The notes beneath the pieces are model-generated. The model was not told the origin of the DNA. It searched no databases and was given only the letters and a program-made list of their open reading frames with translations. Below, one piece after another: positions 54,127 through 63,790 of a stretch of DNA of 64,000 nt. Both the position numbers and the translations under genes were made by a program. How positions within the stretch are numbered: the stretch's first letter is position 1; every line of letters starts with the position of its first letter. Source of the stretch: Leptolyngbya ohadii IS1. Lineage in GTDB: Bacteria; Cyanobacteriota; Cyanobacteriia; Elainellales; Elainellaceae. The stretch spans positions 1,482,435 to 1,546,434 of the forward strand of contig NZ_NKFP01000001.1 in the NCBI RefSeq assembly GCF_002215035.1, in the 5' to 3' direction.

Positions 54127-55056
54127 AGAGGATGTTTGGAAAGTATTGCGGGATACCCGTGTAGAAGAAAACTCCCTGGGGTTATAGGCTGAAGCATAAC
54201 AACAACTCAACAGCCCTCCAGGAAGTTATGCTTCTAGCTTACGCCAGTGAATTTACTCTTGAGCAAGCCGAGCTATTGCTTGCGCTCGTTAGCCCGGATG
54301 CCAAAACAGGCAGACCCCGCACAGTTGACCTGATTCGAGTGTTGCAAGCCATCGTGTATGTGTTGGTCACGGGCTGTGCTTGGCGACTGTTACCGAATGA
54401 CTATCCCCCCTATTCCACGGTCTACTACTATTTCCGCAAGTGGCGCGATGACGGCAGTTGGAAACGGATTCACGACCATCTAGTGCAGTGGGTGCGAATC
54501 AGCGAAAACCGTGAAGCCACCCCCAGTGCTGCCAGTTTGGATTCTCAAAGTGTACCGACGACGGTGATGGTGCATGAGCAGGTGGGCTATGACGGGGGCA
54601 AGAAAATCAAAGGACGCAAGCGGTTCACGCTCGTTGACACACTGGGCTTGTTGATTGCGGTGCGGGTCGTGGCGGCGGATGTGCCGGAGCGCGAAGGCGC
54701 AAAGCAGTTACTCCAACAAGTGCATCAGGAACGGCATCGGGTTCCTCGTCTCGTTCACATCTGGGTCGATGGGGGCTTTTCAGGAGCAGACTTTTTGATG
54801 TGGGGGATGGACACTTGCCGTTGGATCATCGAGGTCGTCCTGCGTCCCAACGGGGCTAAAGGATTTGTCCTGTTGCCCAAGCGATGAACGGTCGAGCGCA
54901 CTTACGGTTGGCTGCACTGGTGTCGTCGGCTTAATGTCGATTATGGAAAGACTTCCGGCTTCGTCCGAGGCGTTTATTCACATTGCCATGATTCGCCTTA
55001 TGCTCCGTAGACTTGCCTAACCCCTCTGTCCTTCTCCGTATTTCCAAACATCCTCT
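54127..55056 (+). mobile_element. IS5-family insertion sequence with 16-bp terminal repeats, transposase broken
   Basis: Perfect terminal inverted repeats AGAGGATGTTTGGAAA (54127-54142) and its complement (55041-55056) bound the element. The transposase starts at the ATG at 54228 (AGGAAGTT upstream) and reads PRTVDLIRVLQAIVYVLVTG, YPPYSTVYYYFRKW, SLDSQSVPTT, KKIKGRKRFTLVDTLGLL. It is then stopped by TGA at 54885, where relatives have Trp, before TVERTYGWLHWCRRLNVDY. A frameshift near 54948 separates the last part (EAFIHIAMIRLMLRRLA, stop at 55018-55020). It is probably inactive but could be moved in trans. No clear target duplication was found. Confidence 0.8.
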
Positions 55057-55420
55057 TAGAACCTGGGTCGAGTATAGTCTCAAGCAAAGCAAAGACGAAT
55101 TGGGATGGGCAGACTTTCGCATGACGAGTTACGAGCAGATTGAGAAATGGTGGGAAATGGTGATGAGTGCCTTTCTCGTGGTTAGCCTGTTCGCCGAGCA
55201 GTTCAATGATTGTTGCCCTTTGTCCCATCAAGTTTTGGCGCGACATCCTTGGTGGGATAATCAGAAGGGTTGGAAGAATTTGCTCAACAACCTGCGCTTA
55301 ATCATCCAACCGTTAATTTGCTACAACTGGCTGAAGCGATGGTTAGAGGTCTTTATCATTCCCCACCTCTCAATCGGATTTGCGCGGCTCATTGAGCAGA
55401 TGAATCAGTTTGTTTGTCCG
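55057..55420 (+). pseudogene. C-terminal fragment of an IS701-like DDE transposase
   Basis: The frame directly after the IS5 end reads WVEYSLKQSKDELGWADFRM, TSYEQIEKWWEMVMSAFLVV, HPWWDNQKGWKNLLNNLRLI and RWLEVFIIPHLSIG. This matches the C-terminus of IS701-type transposases. The N-terminal two thirds are absent, and the IS5 element abuts the break. The fragment runs without a stop into the following secreted-protein sequence. Confidence 0.6.
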
Positions 55421-55499
55421 GCAGTGCGTTGGCTCAACTTGGATAGACTTCTCTTTTCTTCCGCATAGAGTGACTGAAGAGGGTAGTACAGCCGGGTTA

Positions 55500-55863
55500 A
55501 TGACTGTAGGCTTACTGCTGGTAGCGAAACAACCCGCTAAGGCGACACAGCAATTCTTCTGTAATGGAAGCATGAATAACGGTTGGTTCTATACTGCCGA
55601 GTTTCGGGATGGGCGCTTTACCCAAATTCAATGGCAACGATCGGGGCAACCGCCCCAAACCACAACCCTTACTTTTAGCAGTACTAACGGACAGGGACAG
55701 CCCATTTATACGGGAGCTTTTCAAGCAGCAACAGCGGTCACTCTGGTTGATCTGTCCGGTGGAAATGTGCAACCCGGCTCTCAAGTTTCCGTGGAAGTCG
55801 AGGAATGGGGATGGGCAAGGGGAAATTGCAGGCGCTAATGTAACGCTGCTGGCTGAAAAATAG
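55500..55863 (+). pseudogene. Secreted protein gene, signal region damaged and 3' frameshift
   Basis: The frame from about 55500 shows part of a signal peptide (MTVGLLLVAKQPAKA) and a mature beta-rich domain (QQFFCNGSMNNGWFYTAEF, TTTLTFSSTNGQGQPIYTG, VTLVDLSGGNVQPGSQVSVE). The frame then ends in WGWARGNCRR. The next frame gives a more plausible ending (NGDGQGEIAGANVTLLAEK, stop at 55861-55863), indicating a one-base shift near 55803. The 5' side is joined to transposase debris. Family unknown. A terminator follows at once. Confidence 0.55.
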
Positions 55864-55888
55864 CCCTCTCTAAAAACAGGGGGCTTTT
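55862..55888 (+). terminator. Rho-independent terminator
   Basis: AGCCCTC and GGGGGCT pair (one T-G wobble) around a ten-base loop, followed by TTTT. It lies directly at the stop of the broken secreted-protein gene. Confidence 0.6.
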
Positions 55889-56004
55889 CAACATTATGAG
55901 CAGCAGATTTATATCCGAAAGTGTTCACTCAGTGCATCTCGTACGATCGTAGCCATTTCTTCTTCTACGTTCAAAAAATATTCCGCAAGATATCACTAAA
56001 AGAA

Positions 56005-57333
56005 TTACACTGAATCGCTATCTGTTGTCCTGTTAGAATTCAAAAACTTCTGACTCGACTTTTTCACCTTTGCAATCCAACCTTTGTAAGAATTGAGAAT
56101 TTCTGAGTAGGAAACAGTACTCTCGAATACCAATTCTGATAACGACGGTAAGAAGTGATTAGGGAAAAAGCGATGTAGCATTCTGGCGAGTTGCTCTCTG
56201 AGCACAAACTCAAGAAATAAGCGAGGTGAAGATGGAAAGGCGTAGTCGCCCAGTTCTACCAGGGCATGGGCATCCGTTCTGCGGCGAAGGGTGAACTGAG
56301 CCATCACTGCCGCCCAATCCTCAGCAAATTCCTCCAACAGCTTATCCACAAGGGCTGCATCTTCGAGGGCTGCATTACACCCCTGTCCAATAGAAGCCGA
56401 GACGGAGTGAGCCGCATCCCCAATAATCAAAACACTATCGCCCTGATGATAACGACTACAGCGAATCGTCAAAATTTGAGATGTTGATCGTTTCAAGAAC
56501 GCCTCCGCTTCTGCCGCAGACAGCCTTTGACCAATTTCTGGAAAACGCTGGCGGAAGAATTGCTGTACTGCTTCCGGGGTTACTAGATTCACGACTTGAC
56601 GATTTTGTCGCGGAAATAAAATCACGCCACTCATACCGCCGTCTAATTGATGCAGCAGTACAACAAACGTACCGTCTTGACTCCGCCAGGAATGAATTTT
56701 GCCGACTTCGAGCTGGGAGTCTGAGACTCCATCAGATGATAAAACGATCGATTTATAATCAGTGGAGACGTATTTCTGCTCAAACTCAAATAGCTCTGTG
56801 TTGAGGAAAGCCGATCGCACTGCCGAGCGGGCACCATCTGCTCCAATCAACACCTCATAATTCACAATCTGAGGTTCAGTTGCTAAATCTGAGGCTTGAA
56901 ACGTAATGGTCTTGGCTGCAAAATTAATTCCGGTGCAGGCATGATTGAAATGCACAGTCAGCCTACTGCTGTCGTACTGTTGGGTTAACTGCTCTAACAG
57001 AAGAATGACTAATTTGGTACGATCGAGCGTTACCAGAGGTTTCTTGCGAGAGGTCACTCGCGTTCTACCATTCGCTTGATGAAAAATTGTGCCATTCATC
57101 TCCAGGCTAATTGCTCTCACAGCTGCTTCCATTTCTGGAATTCCACGGAGTGCGCTCATGCCTCGTTCCGTTAAGGAAATTGGAAAGGTTCTGGCGTTGG
57201 AAAATTCCACAACTCGTGGATCACTGAGGCGATCGTAGAGGTCAATTTGATAGGATTCGTTACGACGCAGGAGATAGTGAGCCAGCAGCAAACCGCTAGG
57301 TCCAGCACCAATAATCGTTGCCTTCTTGACCAT
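56005..57333 (-). CDS. FAD-dependent monooxygenase, kynurenine 3-monooxygenase-like
   Basis: The 442-residue protein has the PHBH-type flavin monooxygenase motifs: ATIIGAGPSGLLLAHYLL (FAD dinucleotide site), the middle motif VLIGADGARSAVR, and SVLIIGDAAHSVSASIGQGC followed by NAALEDAAL. The early SNARTFPISLTERGMSALR and the C-terminal helices resemble kynurenine 3-monooxygenase and its bacterial relatives. It should hydroxylate an aromatic or similar substrate with NADPH and oxygen; the true substrate is uncertain. GGGAGGGAAGC precedes the ATG. No kynurenine pathway partners are visible. It is flanked by broken genes and IS fragments. Confidence 0.8.
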   Translation of the reverse strand: MVKKATIIGAGPSGLLLAHYLLRRNESYQIDLYDRLSDPRVVEFSNARTFPISLTERGMSALRGIPEMEAAVRAISLEMNGTIFHQANGRTRVTSRKKPLVTLDRTKLVILLLEQLTQQYDSSRLTVHFNHACTGINFAAKTITFQASDLATEPQIVNYEVLIGADGARSAVRSAFLNTELFEFEQKYVSTDYKSIVLSSDGVSDSQLEVGKIHSWRSQDGTFVVLLHQLDGGMSGVILFPRQNRQVVNLVTPEAVQQFFRQRFPEIGQRLSAAEAEAFLKRSTSQILTIRCSRYHQGDSVLIIGDAAHSVSASIGQGCNAALEDAALVDKLLEEFAEDWAAVMAQFTLRRRTDAHALVELGDYAFPSSPRLFLEFVLREQLARMLHRFFPNHFLPSLSELVFESTVSYSEILNSYKGWIAKVKKSSQKFLNSNRTTDSDSV

Positions 57334-57477
57334 GCTTCCCTCCCAGCTGTACTTTACAGCTTAAACTCGATCCGATTAGAGCTAGTCCTAAAATTCATTC
57401 TGGCTCATCTAAGCAAATTCAAATTTAATAAAACAGATCTTCAGTGACAAGATGCATCAAAAGATTTTTGATAGAGA

Positions 57478-57800
57478 GGGTCGTGACCTGACTGGCTCGC
57501 TATTTGAGTCAATGGGAGATTCAATGGCAAGATGGTCGGCATCTGCAAACCCTGTGCTGGATAATCATCGGCATAATCCAAAGTCCGAACGTGCTTCTCA
57601 ATGGGTTTGGCGTGTACGTCAAAAGCCGTGCCCAGGTTGCTCAGTTGCAGCAGAGACGGTTTCGCCAATCGTTGTCGAATCGACGAATTAATATCGTGTC
57701 TGCTCATCATGCCCTGATCAGGCAAGTCCCGCAACTGTTGCAGAAAAATCATGACAATGTGTATCGGCTGACGGTTTGCAGCGGGCAGTTTCACTTTTAA
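57478..57800 (+). pseudogene. N-terminal fragment of an IS4-type transposase
   Basis: The frame reads SQWEIQWQDGRHLQTLCWII, IGIIQSPNVLLNGFGVYVKS and RAQVAQLQQRRFRQSLSNRR. It resembles the N-terminal part of cyanobacterial IS4-type transposases (xxTLCWxIxGxIxS, then SRAQxAQxxxRRF). The DDE core is absent; the frame loses resemblance after about 57690. Confidence 0.5.
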
Positions 57801-57824
57801 TCAAGGAAAAACCAGGAACCCGCA

Positions 57825-59198
57825 ATGGATTTTAGCGATCGAGATTCAACTTTACCTACGTCAGCCCCTGCTTCTGAAACTGCTGCTGCGATCGACTCTG
57901 AAACCCTCTGGCAGGAGATTGACAAGCATTTGATTCGCTATGGCGGTAGCTTTGCACCCATGCTGATTGCCCGTGCCAGGGGCACTTATCTGTACGACCA
58001 GTCTGGGCGATCGATCCTTGATTTTACCTCTGGGCAAATGTGCGCCACGCTGGGACATAATCACCCTGCCGTCGTTGAAGCCATCCACAAAGCCTGTGAA
58101 GGGGTACTGCACCTCTACAGCGGAATGCTCTCTCCCTCAGTGGTTGAGCTTGCAGAAATGCTCTGCCAAATGCTGCCGCTCCAGCTTCAGAAGGTTCTGT
58201 TCGTCAATACAGGCAGCGAATCCAATGAAGTTGCATTGCGGATGGCAAAGCTGAAAACGGAAGGCTTTGAAGTAATTGGACTGACTGGATCTTGGCATGG
58301 TATGACGGCTGCTGCCAGTTCCAGCACCTACCTCACGGCTCGGAAAGGATATGGTCCTTCACTGCCGGGGACAATGGCAATCCCCACGCCGAACTGCTAC
58401 CGCTGCCCGATTCAGCACTGTCAAACGAAATGTGACATGACTTGCCTCGAAGTAGGCTTCAGTCTTGTGGATAGCCAGTCAGTGGGGGCTTATGCGGCTG
58501 TGATTGTAGAACCTGTCCTCAGTGCCGGAGGGGTAATTGTACCGCCAGACGGCTACTTTGAACGGCTCCAAACCCTGTGCCGCGATCGCGGAATGCTCCT
58601 GATCCTGGACGAAGCCCAGACTGCCTTTGGACGACTGGGCAGCTTATTTGCCTTCGAGCAGTTGAACATCGTTCCTGATATCCTGACTCTCTCCAAGACC
58701 TTGGGAGGCGGTTTACCGCTGGCTGCTACCGTCACCAGTGCCGAAATTGAGGCAGAGTGTCACGAGAAGGGATTTGTGTACTATACCTCCCATGTTTCTG
58801 ATCCCTTACCCGCCGAAGTGGGGTTAGCAGTGCTGAGGGTTCTAACCACAGAAAATCTGGCACAACGATCGCAGGAGATGGGGGATTACCTCAGAGCTGG
58901 ATTGCTTGAACTTCAGACACGGTATGAGGCGATCGGGGATGTGCGGGGGAAAGGATTGCTGTTGGGGGTGGAACTGGTGAAAGACCGAGATAGTCGCCTG
59001 CCCCATCCGAAACTGGGCGCTGCCGTCACAAGACGCTGTATGGAAATAGGGTTAAGCATGAATATTGCCACCCTTCCCGGCATGGGTAGTGTGTGGCGCA
59101 TTGCTCCACCTTTGACGGTCACGAAAGAAGAGTTGGATAAGGGATTGACGATTCTAGATCAAGCCTTGGCAGAATGTACGGATAAAAGTTATGGGTAA
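57825..59198 (+). CDS. Class III aminotransferase, 2,2-dialkylglycine decarboxylase-like
   Basis: The 457-residue PLP enzyme shows DFTSGQMCATLGHNHPAVVE, a signature close to dialkylglycine decarboxylase (SGQM...LGH.HP). It also has FVNTGSESNEVALRMAK, GSWHGMTAAASS, ILDEAQTAFGRLG (PLP-binding Asp) and the Schiff-base Lys in LTLSKTLGGGLPLAA. A Cys-rich insert, NCYRCPIQHCQTKCDMTC, is notable; four or five cysteines could bind a metal. DGD decarboxylates 2,2-dialkylglycines and then transaminates pyruvate. Residue-level specificity cannot be proven here. AGGAACCCGCA precedes the ATG. Confidence 0.82.
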   Translation: MDFSDRDSTLPTSAPASETAAAIDSETLWQEIDKHLIRYGGSFAPMLIARARGTYLYDQSGRSILDFTSGQMCATLGHNHPAVVEAIHKACEGVLHLYSGMLSPSVVELAEMLCQMLPLQLQKVLFVNTGSESNEVALRMAKLKTEGFEVIGLTGSWHGMTAAASSSTYLTARKGYGPSLPGTMAIPTPNCYRCPIQHCQTKCDMTCLEVGFSLVDSQSVGAYAAVIVEPVLSAGGVIVPPDGYFERLQTLCRDRGMLLILDEAQTAFGRLGSLFAFEQLNIVPDILTLSKTLGGGLPLAATVTSAEIEAECHEKGFVYYTSHVSDPLPAEVGLAVLRVLTTENLAQRSQEMGDYLRAGLLELQTRYEAIGDVRGKGLLLGVELVKDRDSRLPHPKLGAAVTRRCMEIGLSMNIATLPGMGSVWRIAPPLTVTKEELDKGLTILDQALAECTDKSYG

Positions 59199-59471
59199 AG
59201 GGCGATCGCGATCGGTCTGCATCAGAATCACAGTACTGCCAGCATCATCAACGAGCCGCTGGAGGTAGACTGTTGCTTCAGAACTAACGACTGCTCTTGC
59301 TCCGGGACATCTATCTATCCAGCAGAATCGAACTCGCTCCTCCCGTCCACTAGAACGCACAACGAGGGTATCTGCATCACTGACGCTCACAACCTGCCAC
59401 CGCTCACTTTGTTTGGGTACAGGTGGAAGAGATGTTCTAGGCGGTGGATTACTGCTGTCGTAGTTCGGGCG
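59154..59471 (-). pseudogene. Staphylococcal-nuclease-like (SNase/TNase) gene fragment
   Basis: The minus-strand frame open from 59471 reads WQVVSVSDADTLVVRSSGRE, ERVRFCWIDRCPGARAVVSS and EATVYLQRLVDDAGSTVILM, then DRDR. This matches the start of an SNase domain (DGDTL, VRLxxID, A...L..L, V.L....DR). There is no ATG or signal peptide at the 5' side, and similarity ends before the second half of the domain where the frame overlaps the aminotransferase 3' end. It looks like a leftover of a secreted nuclease gene. Confidence 0.45.
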
Positions 59472-59531
59472 TTATTTTTTGGATCTCTTGATACCCTGAA
59501 AGGTGAGCATTATTGTGCAGAGCTAGTTGCT

Positions 59532-62500
59532 ATGCAAATCCTTCACGGAACCTGGATTCCTCGATCGCATGAGTCTGCAAGCGAAGAAAGCTTTTTCCAA
59601 TCGGGTGCGTTCTACCTGTGGGTTGAAACGACTGAGAAGCACGAGCGTCGTCGGTCGAGTCAGCGGCACCCCAGGCAACTTACCGCAGAAGACTTGGCAC
59701 TGTTACTGAAGCAGGAGATTGGCGTACAGCCTCCAGGCAACCCGCGAGACCTGAAGGATCTGATTTCAGCGCAGTACTTTCTATTGCCAACCGTTGATAA
59801 TCAGCCACTTCCCTCACTGGAGCTGTCTCGATATCTGGAGGAAGAATTACCAGAAGACTTCCAGTGGCAATATTGGCAGATAGACTGCTACCCCACGATC
59901 GCAGCAACCCGCACAGGAGGGGCTGTCAATTCAGTCGTCCCCCTGCTCAACGACCTGCACTTTCTCGCCCTGCACCAGCTTTCAGAGATCCAGTTAGGGT
60001 CAGATTTGTTGTTCTGGTTTCACTACACCCAGGCTCTCAAACGGTTAATTTTCAAAGACCAATACATTCCGGCACTGAAATACCGAGAACAGCAATCGAA
60101 ACCTCCGGCTAAAACAAAAAGTCGATCGGCTCAGGCAAAAGCCGTGCCCGTTGAAATTGTCCCGGCTCCCAAACAGCAAAGGGGGCGCAAATCCACTCCT
60201 AAGAGTAAAACTCGAACAAACCGTCGATCGGCAAACCTGGCAAAAAAAACAGCCGTAGCGACCCAAATTGTCGAAGAGTCAGCCAGCCCGGTTGCTTTTG
60301 AAATTTACTCAGCCTGGGAGTGGATCGGGGAGGAGTACGAATTACTCATCCAGCAATACGTGGACTATATGCCGCTGGTTTGTGTTGCTGGATTCTCTCA
60401 ACCTCAAGAAACGCCTCAATTTTACGATCGCGAAACGCTCTTGCGGCACTTTTCTGAATGTCTGTTAACGGATATTGTGACCCGTACGCCCACGACTCAG
60501 GCTTACGAGAAAACGATCGCGGACTCTTTGCTGTATCACTGTCTGCACCCTTCCGGGAAACCCTGGATATCACCCGACAAGCTAGAGCAGTACAAGCAAT
60601 GGCAGGCATGGCGCGATCGTATTGTTCGGACTCAAACCGAGCAGCCCTTTTATCTGTGTTTTCAGCTGCAAGACCCGATCAAGTCAGAAGACCCGTGGGA
60701 ACTTCAGTTGCAGGTTGCCCCCAAAAGTGACCCGTCTCTGCGAGTTGCGTTGAATGACTACTGGCGCATGCGTCCCAAACAGCAGCAGCAGGTAAAAAAA
60801 CAGATGGGAGAAGACTTTGAACAAAACCTGCTGATGAATTTAGGCTATGCGGCGCGAATCTATCCAGCGCTTTGGAAAGGATTGGAAACCGATCAGCCTG
60901 TTGGTATTCTGCTCAACCTGGACGCCGCGTTTACCTTTTTGAAAGAATCTGCCTGGGTGCTGGAGAACGCGGGCTACAAAGTGATCGTACCGTCCTGGTG
61001 GACACCCCAGGGAAGACAGCGGGCGAAGGTGCGGTTAAAGGCAAAGAGCAAGTCGCGATCGGGCGGAGCCGACAAAACAAAGAAATACTTTTCGTTTGAG
61101 AATCTGGTGGAATACCAGTATGAACTTGCAATTGGCAGTGAATCCATCAGCGAACAGGAATGGCATCAGTTGGTGAATGCTAAAACGCCATTAGTCAAAT
61201 TTCGGGGACAATGGATCGAGCTGGACCAAGACAAAATGCGGCAAATGCTGGAGTTTTGGAAAACACAGCAGCAGGAAAACCCGGAACTTAGTTTGCTCGA
61301 TTTTCTAAAGCTGACGGCAAGCAGCGACGAGGCAGGGCTAGAAATCCAGGTCGATCGCAAAGATGCCCTGTCTCAAATGCTGGCGAGCCTGGGGGATAAA
61401 ACGCAGCTTCAGCCGATCGCCGATCCGAAGCAGTTGCAGGGCAAGCTGCGTGAGTACCAGAAGCGGGGAGTGTCCTGGCTGCAATATCTAGAAGAGCTTG
61501 GCTTAAACGGCTGCCTGGCAGATGATATGGGCTTAGGCAAGACGATTCAGGTAATTGCACGGCTGCTGCAAGAGCGGGAGCTGGCGCAGAAAAGCCGAAT
61601 CAAAACCGTTCCGCCGACGCTACTGATTGCACCTACTTCAGTCGTCGGCAACTGGCATCGCGAAATCCAGAAATTTGCCCCGCAGCTAAAAGCAGTTGTG
61701 CATCACGGCAACCAGCGCATAAAGGACAGCGAAGCATTTCAGCAGATCTACCTTGAGCATGACCTGATTATCACTTCGTTTACCCTGGCACGGAAGGACA
61801 TTCGCCTTCTCACCTCGGTTAATTGGCATCGTGTTGTCCTCGATGAAGCTCAAAATATCAAAAACCCGAAAGCAGACCTGACGAAATCCATTCTGAAGCT
61901 CTCTGCACTGCATCGATTAGCCCTGACGGGAACTCCGATCGAAAATCGATTGCTCGATCTCTGGTCAATCTTCAATTTCCTTAATCCAGGCTATCTCGGC
62001 AATCAAACCCAGTTTCGACGCAGCTTTGAATTGCCAATTCAGAAGCATAGCGCTCTGCGCCAGTCGGAGACCCTCAAGAAACTGGTAGAGCCACTTATCC
62101 TGCGGCGGGTCAAAACCGACCAAGCCATCATCAAAGATTTGCCGGATAAAGTAGAACAAAAACTTTACTGCAACCTGACAAAAGAGCAAGCGTCCCTCTA
62201 CGAGGCAGTCGTTAAAGATATCGAAGAACAAATTCAAACGGCTGAAGGGATGCAGCGAAGAGGATTAATCCTGGCAACGCTTACTAAACTCAAGCAAATT
62301 TGCAACCATCCAATGCAGTTTCTCCAGGACGGCAGCGATTTCACGCCGGAGCGATCGCACAAGCTCTCTCGCTTAGATGAAATGGTGCAAGAAGCGATCG
62401 CGGAAGGAGAGAGCCTTCTTATCTTCACGCAATTTACTGAAATTGGCGAAGCCCTGGAAAAGTACCTGCGCCAGACGAACAGCCAAAATACCTATTACTT

Positions 62501-62897
62501 GCACGGGGGAACATCCCGCAAAAAACGGGAACAGATGATTCAGGAATTCCAAGACCCGGAGACCGAGCCTTCGGTATTTGTGCTTTCCCTCAAAGCGGGG
62601 GGAGTGGGGATTACGCTCACAAAAGCAAACCATGTCTTTCACTTCGATCGCTGGTGGAATCCGGCAGTCGAAGATCAAGCAACCGATCGCGCTTTCCGAA
62701 TTGGACAGAAAAAGAACGTGTTTGTCCACAAGTTTGTGGCAATGGGAACGCTGGAGGAGCGAATTGACGAAATGATCGAAGACAAGAAAAAGCTAGCAGG
62801 GGCGATCGTCGGGGCAGATGAGTCCTGGCTCACCGAACTAGACAACGATGCGTTTAGAAAACTGATCGCGCTCAATCAAAATGCGATTCTGGAATAA
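59532..62897 (+). CDS. SNF2-family DEAD/DEAH-box helicase
   Basis: The ATG at 59532 is chosen because cyanobacterial homologues begin with MxILHGTWIP; the upstream in-frame ATG at 59409 gives no homology. The 1121-residue protein has a cyanobacterial-type N-terminal domain with a basic linker (about residues 200-255). The SNF2 ATPase follows: motif I DDMGLGKTIQVIARLL, motif Ia LIAPTSVVGNWHREI, motif II VVLDEAQNIKN, motif III LTGTPIENRLLDLWSIF. The helicase C-terminal lobe has LLIFTQFTEIGEALEKYL, KAGGVGITLTKANHVFHFDR and the arginine fingers in QATDRAFRIGQ. It would remodel nucleic-acid-protein complexes. The SWIM gene follows 29 bp later on the same strand, so they are probably cotranscribed and act together. 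Confidence 0.93.
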   Translation: MQILHGTWIPRSHESASEESFFQSGAFYLWVETTEKHERRRSSQRHPRQLTAEDLALLLKQEIGVQPPGNPRDLKDLISAQYFLLPTVDNQPLPSLELSRYLEEELPEDFQWQYWQIDCYPTIAATRTGGAVNSVVPLLNDLHFLALHQLSEIQLGSDLLFWFHYTQALKRLIFKDQYIPALKYREQQSKPPAKTKSRSAQAKAVPVEIVPAPKQQRGRKSTPKSKTRTNRRSANLAKKTAVATQIVEESASPVAFEIYSAWEWIGEEYELLIQQYVDYMPLVCVAGFSQPQETPQFYDRETLLRHFSECLLTDIVTRTPTTQAYEKTIADSLLYHCLHPSGKPWISPDKLEQYKQWQAWRDRIVRTQTEQPFYLCFQLQDPIKSEDPWELQLQVAPKSDPSLRVALNDYWRMRPKQQQQVKKQMGEDFEQNLLMNLGYAARIYPALWKGLETDQPVGILLNLDAAFTFLKESAWVLENAGYKVIVPSWWTPQGRQRAKVRLKAKSKSRSGGADKTKKYFSFENLVEYQYELAIGSESISEQEWHQLVNAKTPLVKFRGQWIELDQDKMRQMLEFWKTQQQENPELSLLDFLKLTASSDEAGLEIQVDRKDALSQMLASLGDKTQLQPIADPKQLQGKLREYQKRGVSWLQYLEELGLNGCLADDMGLGKTIQVIARLLQERELAQKSRIKTVPPTLLIAPTSVVGNWHREIQKFAPQLKAVVHHGNQRIKDSEAFQQIYLEHDLIITSFTLARKDIRLLTSVNWHRVVLDEAQNIKNPKADLTKSILKLSALHRLALTGTPIENRLLDLWSIFNFLNPGYLGNQTQFRRSFELPIQKHSALRQSETLKKLVEPLILRRVKTDQAIIKDLPDKVEQKLYCNLTKEQASLYEAVVKDIEEQIQTAEGMQRRGLILATLTKLKQICNHPMQFLQDGSDFTPERSHKLSRLDEMVQEAIAEGESLLIFTQFTEIGEALEKYLRQTNSQNTYYLHGGTSRKKREQMIQEFQDPETEPSVFVLSLKAGGVGITLTKANHVFHFDRWWNPAVEDQATDRAFRIGQKKNVFVHKFVAMGTLEERIDEMIEDKKKLAGAIVGADESWLTELDNDAFRKLIALNQNAILE

Positions 62898-62926
62898 TTT
62901 TGCCTTGAATTTACAGGAGACTAGCC

Positions 62927-63790
62927 ATGAGTCAATTTAGCCGGAGCTGGTGGGGACAGAAATTTATCGCTGCGCTAGAGCAGTTTACCGATTCAGGACG
63001 GCTGAGCCGGGGACGCTCCTATGCCAGTGGCGGCAAAGTCAAAAGCTTTGAAATTAAAGATGGCATTGTCACAGCCCAGGTGAGAGGCTCGGTCAATCCT
63101 TACTTTGGTGTTTACAAAGAACCGCTGTACACTACAACGATCGAATTTCAGCCGATTAGTGCTACAAAGTGGACAGCCGCCATTGCTCTGATTGCCTCTA
63201 AAGCCAGCCTGATTTCTCGTCTTTTGCTGAACGAGATTCCTGATAACATCGAAGATTCATTTGCTCAGCTTGGGTTAAACCTGCTGCCTCACAGCCGCAA
63301 AGACTTTCAAGCAAACTGCTCCTGCCCCGACTACAGCAATCCCTGTAAACACATTGCGGGGGTGCATTATCTGGTTGCAGCTGAACTCGATCACGACCCG
63401 TTTCTGCTATTCGAGCTGCGGGGCTTATCTCGTGAAGCGCTGCATCAGGAATTGACGAAATCTCCCTTAGGGCAGGCACTTGCCGCTGAGCTTCAGTTGC
63501 AGAAACGCCCTCCCGCCGCCGTTACTTCGTACTACACTCGCCCCACAACTGAGCTTTCGAGCGAGAACCAGAGCCTACGGATCTTTTGGCACGGGGCAAA
63601 ACGTCTGCCCCAAACCATTCAGAGCAGTTCCTCCTATAGAGTCGCTAATTCCCAACCTGAAACTACTCTAGTTCCAGGAATTTCTGTCAAGAAACAGGGG
63701 GATTTTCCTGTCTTCTGGACTCGCGATAATTCCTTTATTGAAGCGATGGAAGCCCTGTACGAGCAGGTTAGAAACAAAGGTCAGCTCTAA
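62927..63790 (+). CDS. SWIM zinc-finger protein
   Basis: The 287-residue protein carries the SWIM motif CxCx(n)CxH as NCSCPDYSNPCKHIAGVHY (residues 130-150). Upstream is the typical RGRSYASGGKVKSFEIKDG / VRGSVNPYFGVY region. SWIM proteins bind DNA or protein partners and are commonly encoded beside SNF2 helicases in bacteria. AGGAGA lies seven bases before the ATG. The C-terminal third is less conserved. Confidence 0.9.
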   Translation: MSQFSRSWWGQKFIAALEQFTDSGRLSRGRSYASGGKVKSFEIKDGIVTAQVRGSVNPYFGVYKEPLYTTTIEFQPISATKWTAAIALIASKASLISRLLLNEIPDNIEDSFAQLGLNLLPHSRKDFQANCSCPDYSNPCKHIAGVHYLVAAELDHDPFLLFELRGLSREALHQELTKSPLGQALAAELQLQKRPPAAVTSYYTRPTTELSSENQSLRIFWHGAKRLPQTIQSSSSYRVANSQPETTLVPGISVKKQGDFPVFWTRDNSFIEAMEALYEQVRNKGQL

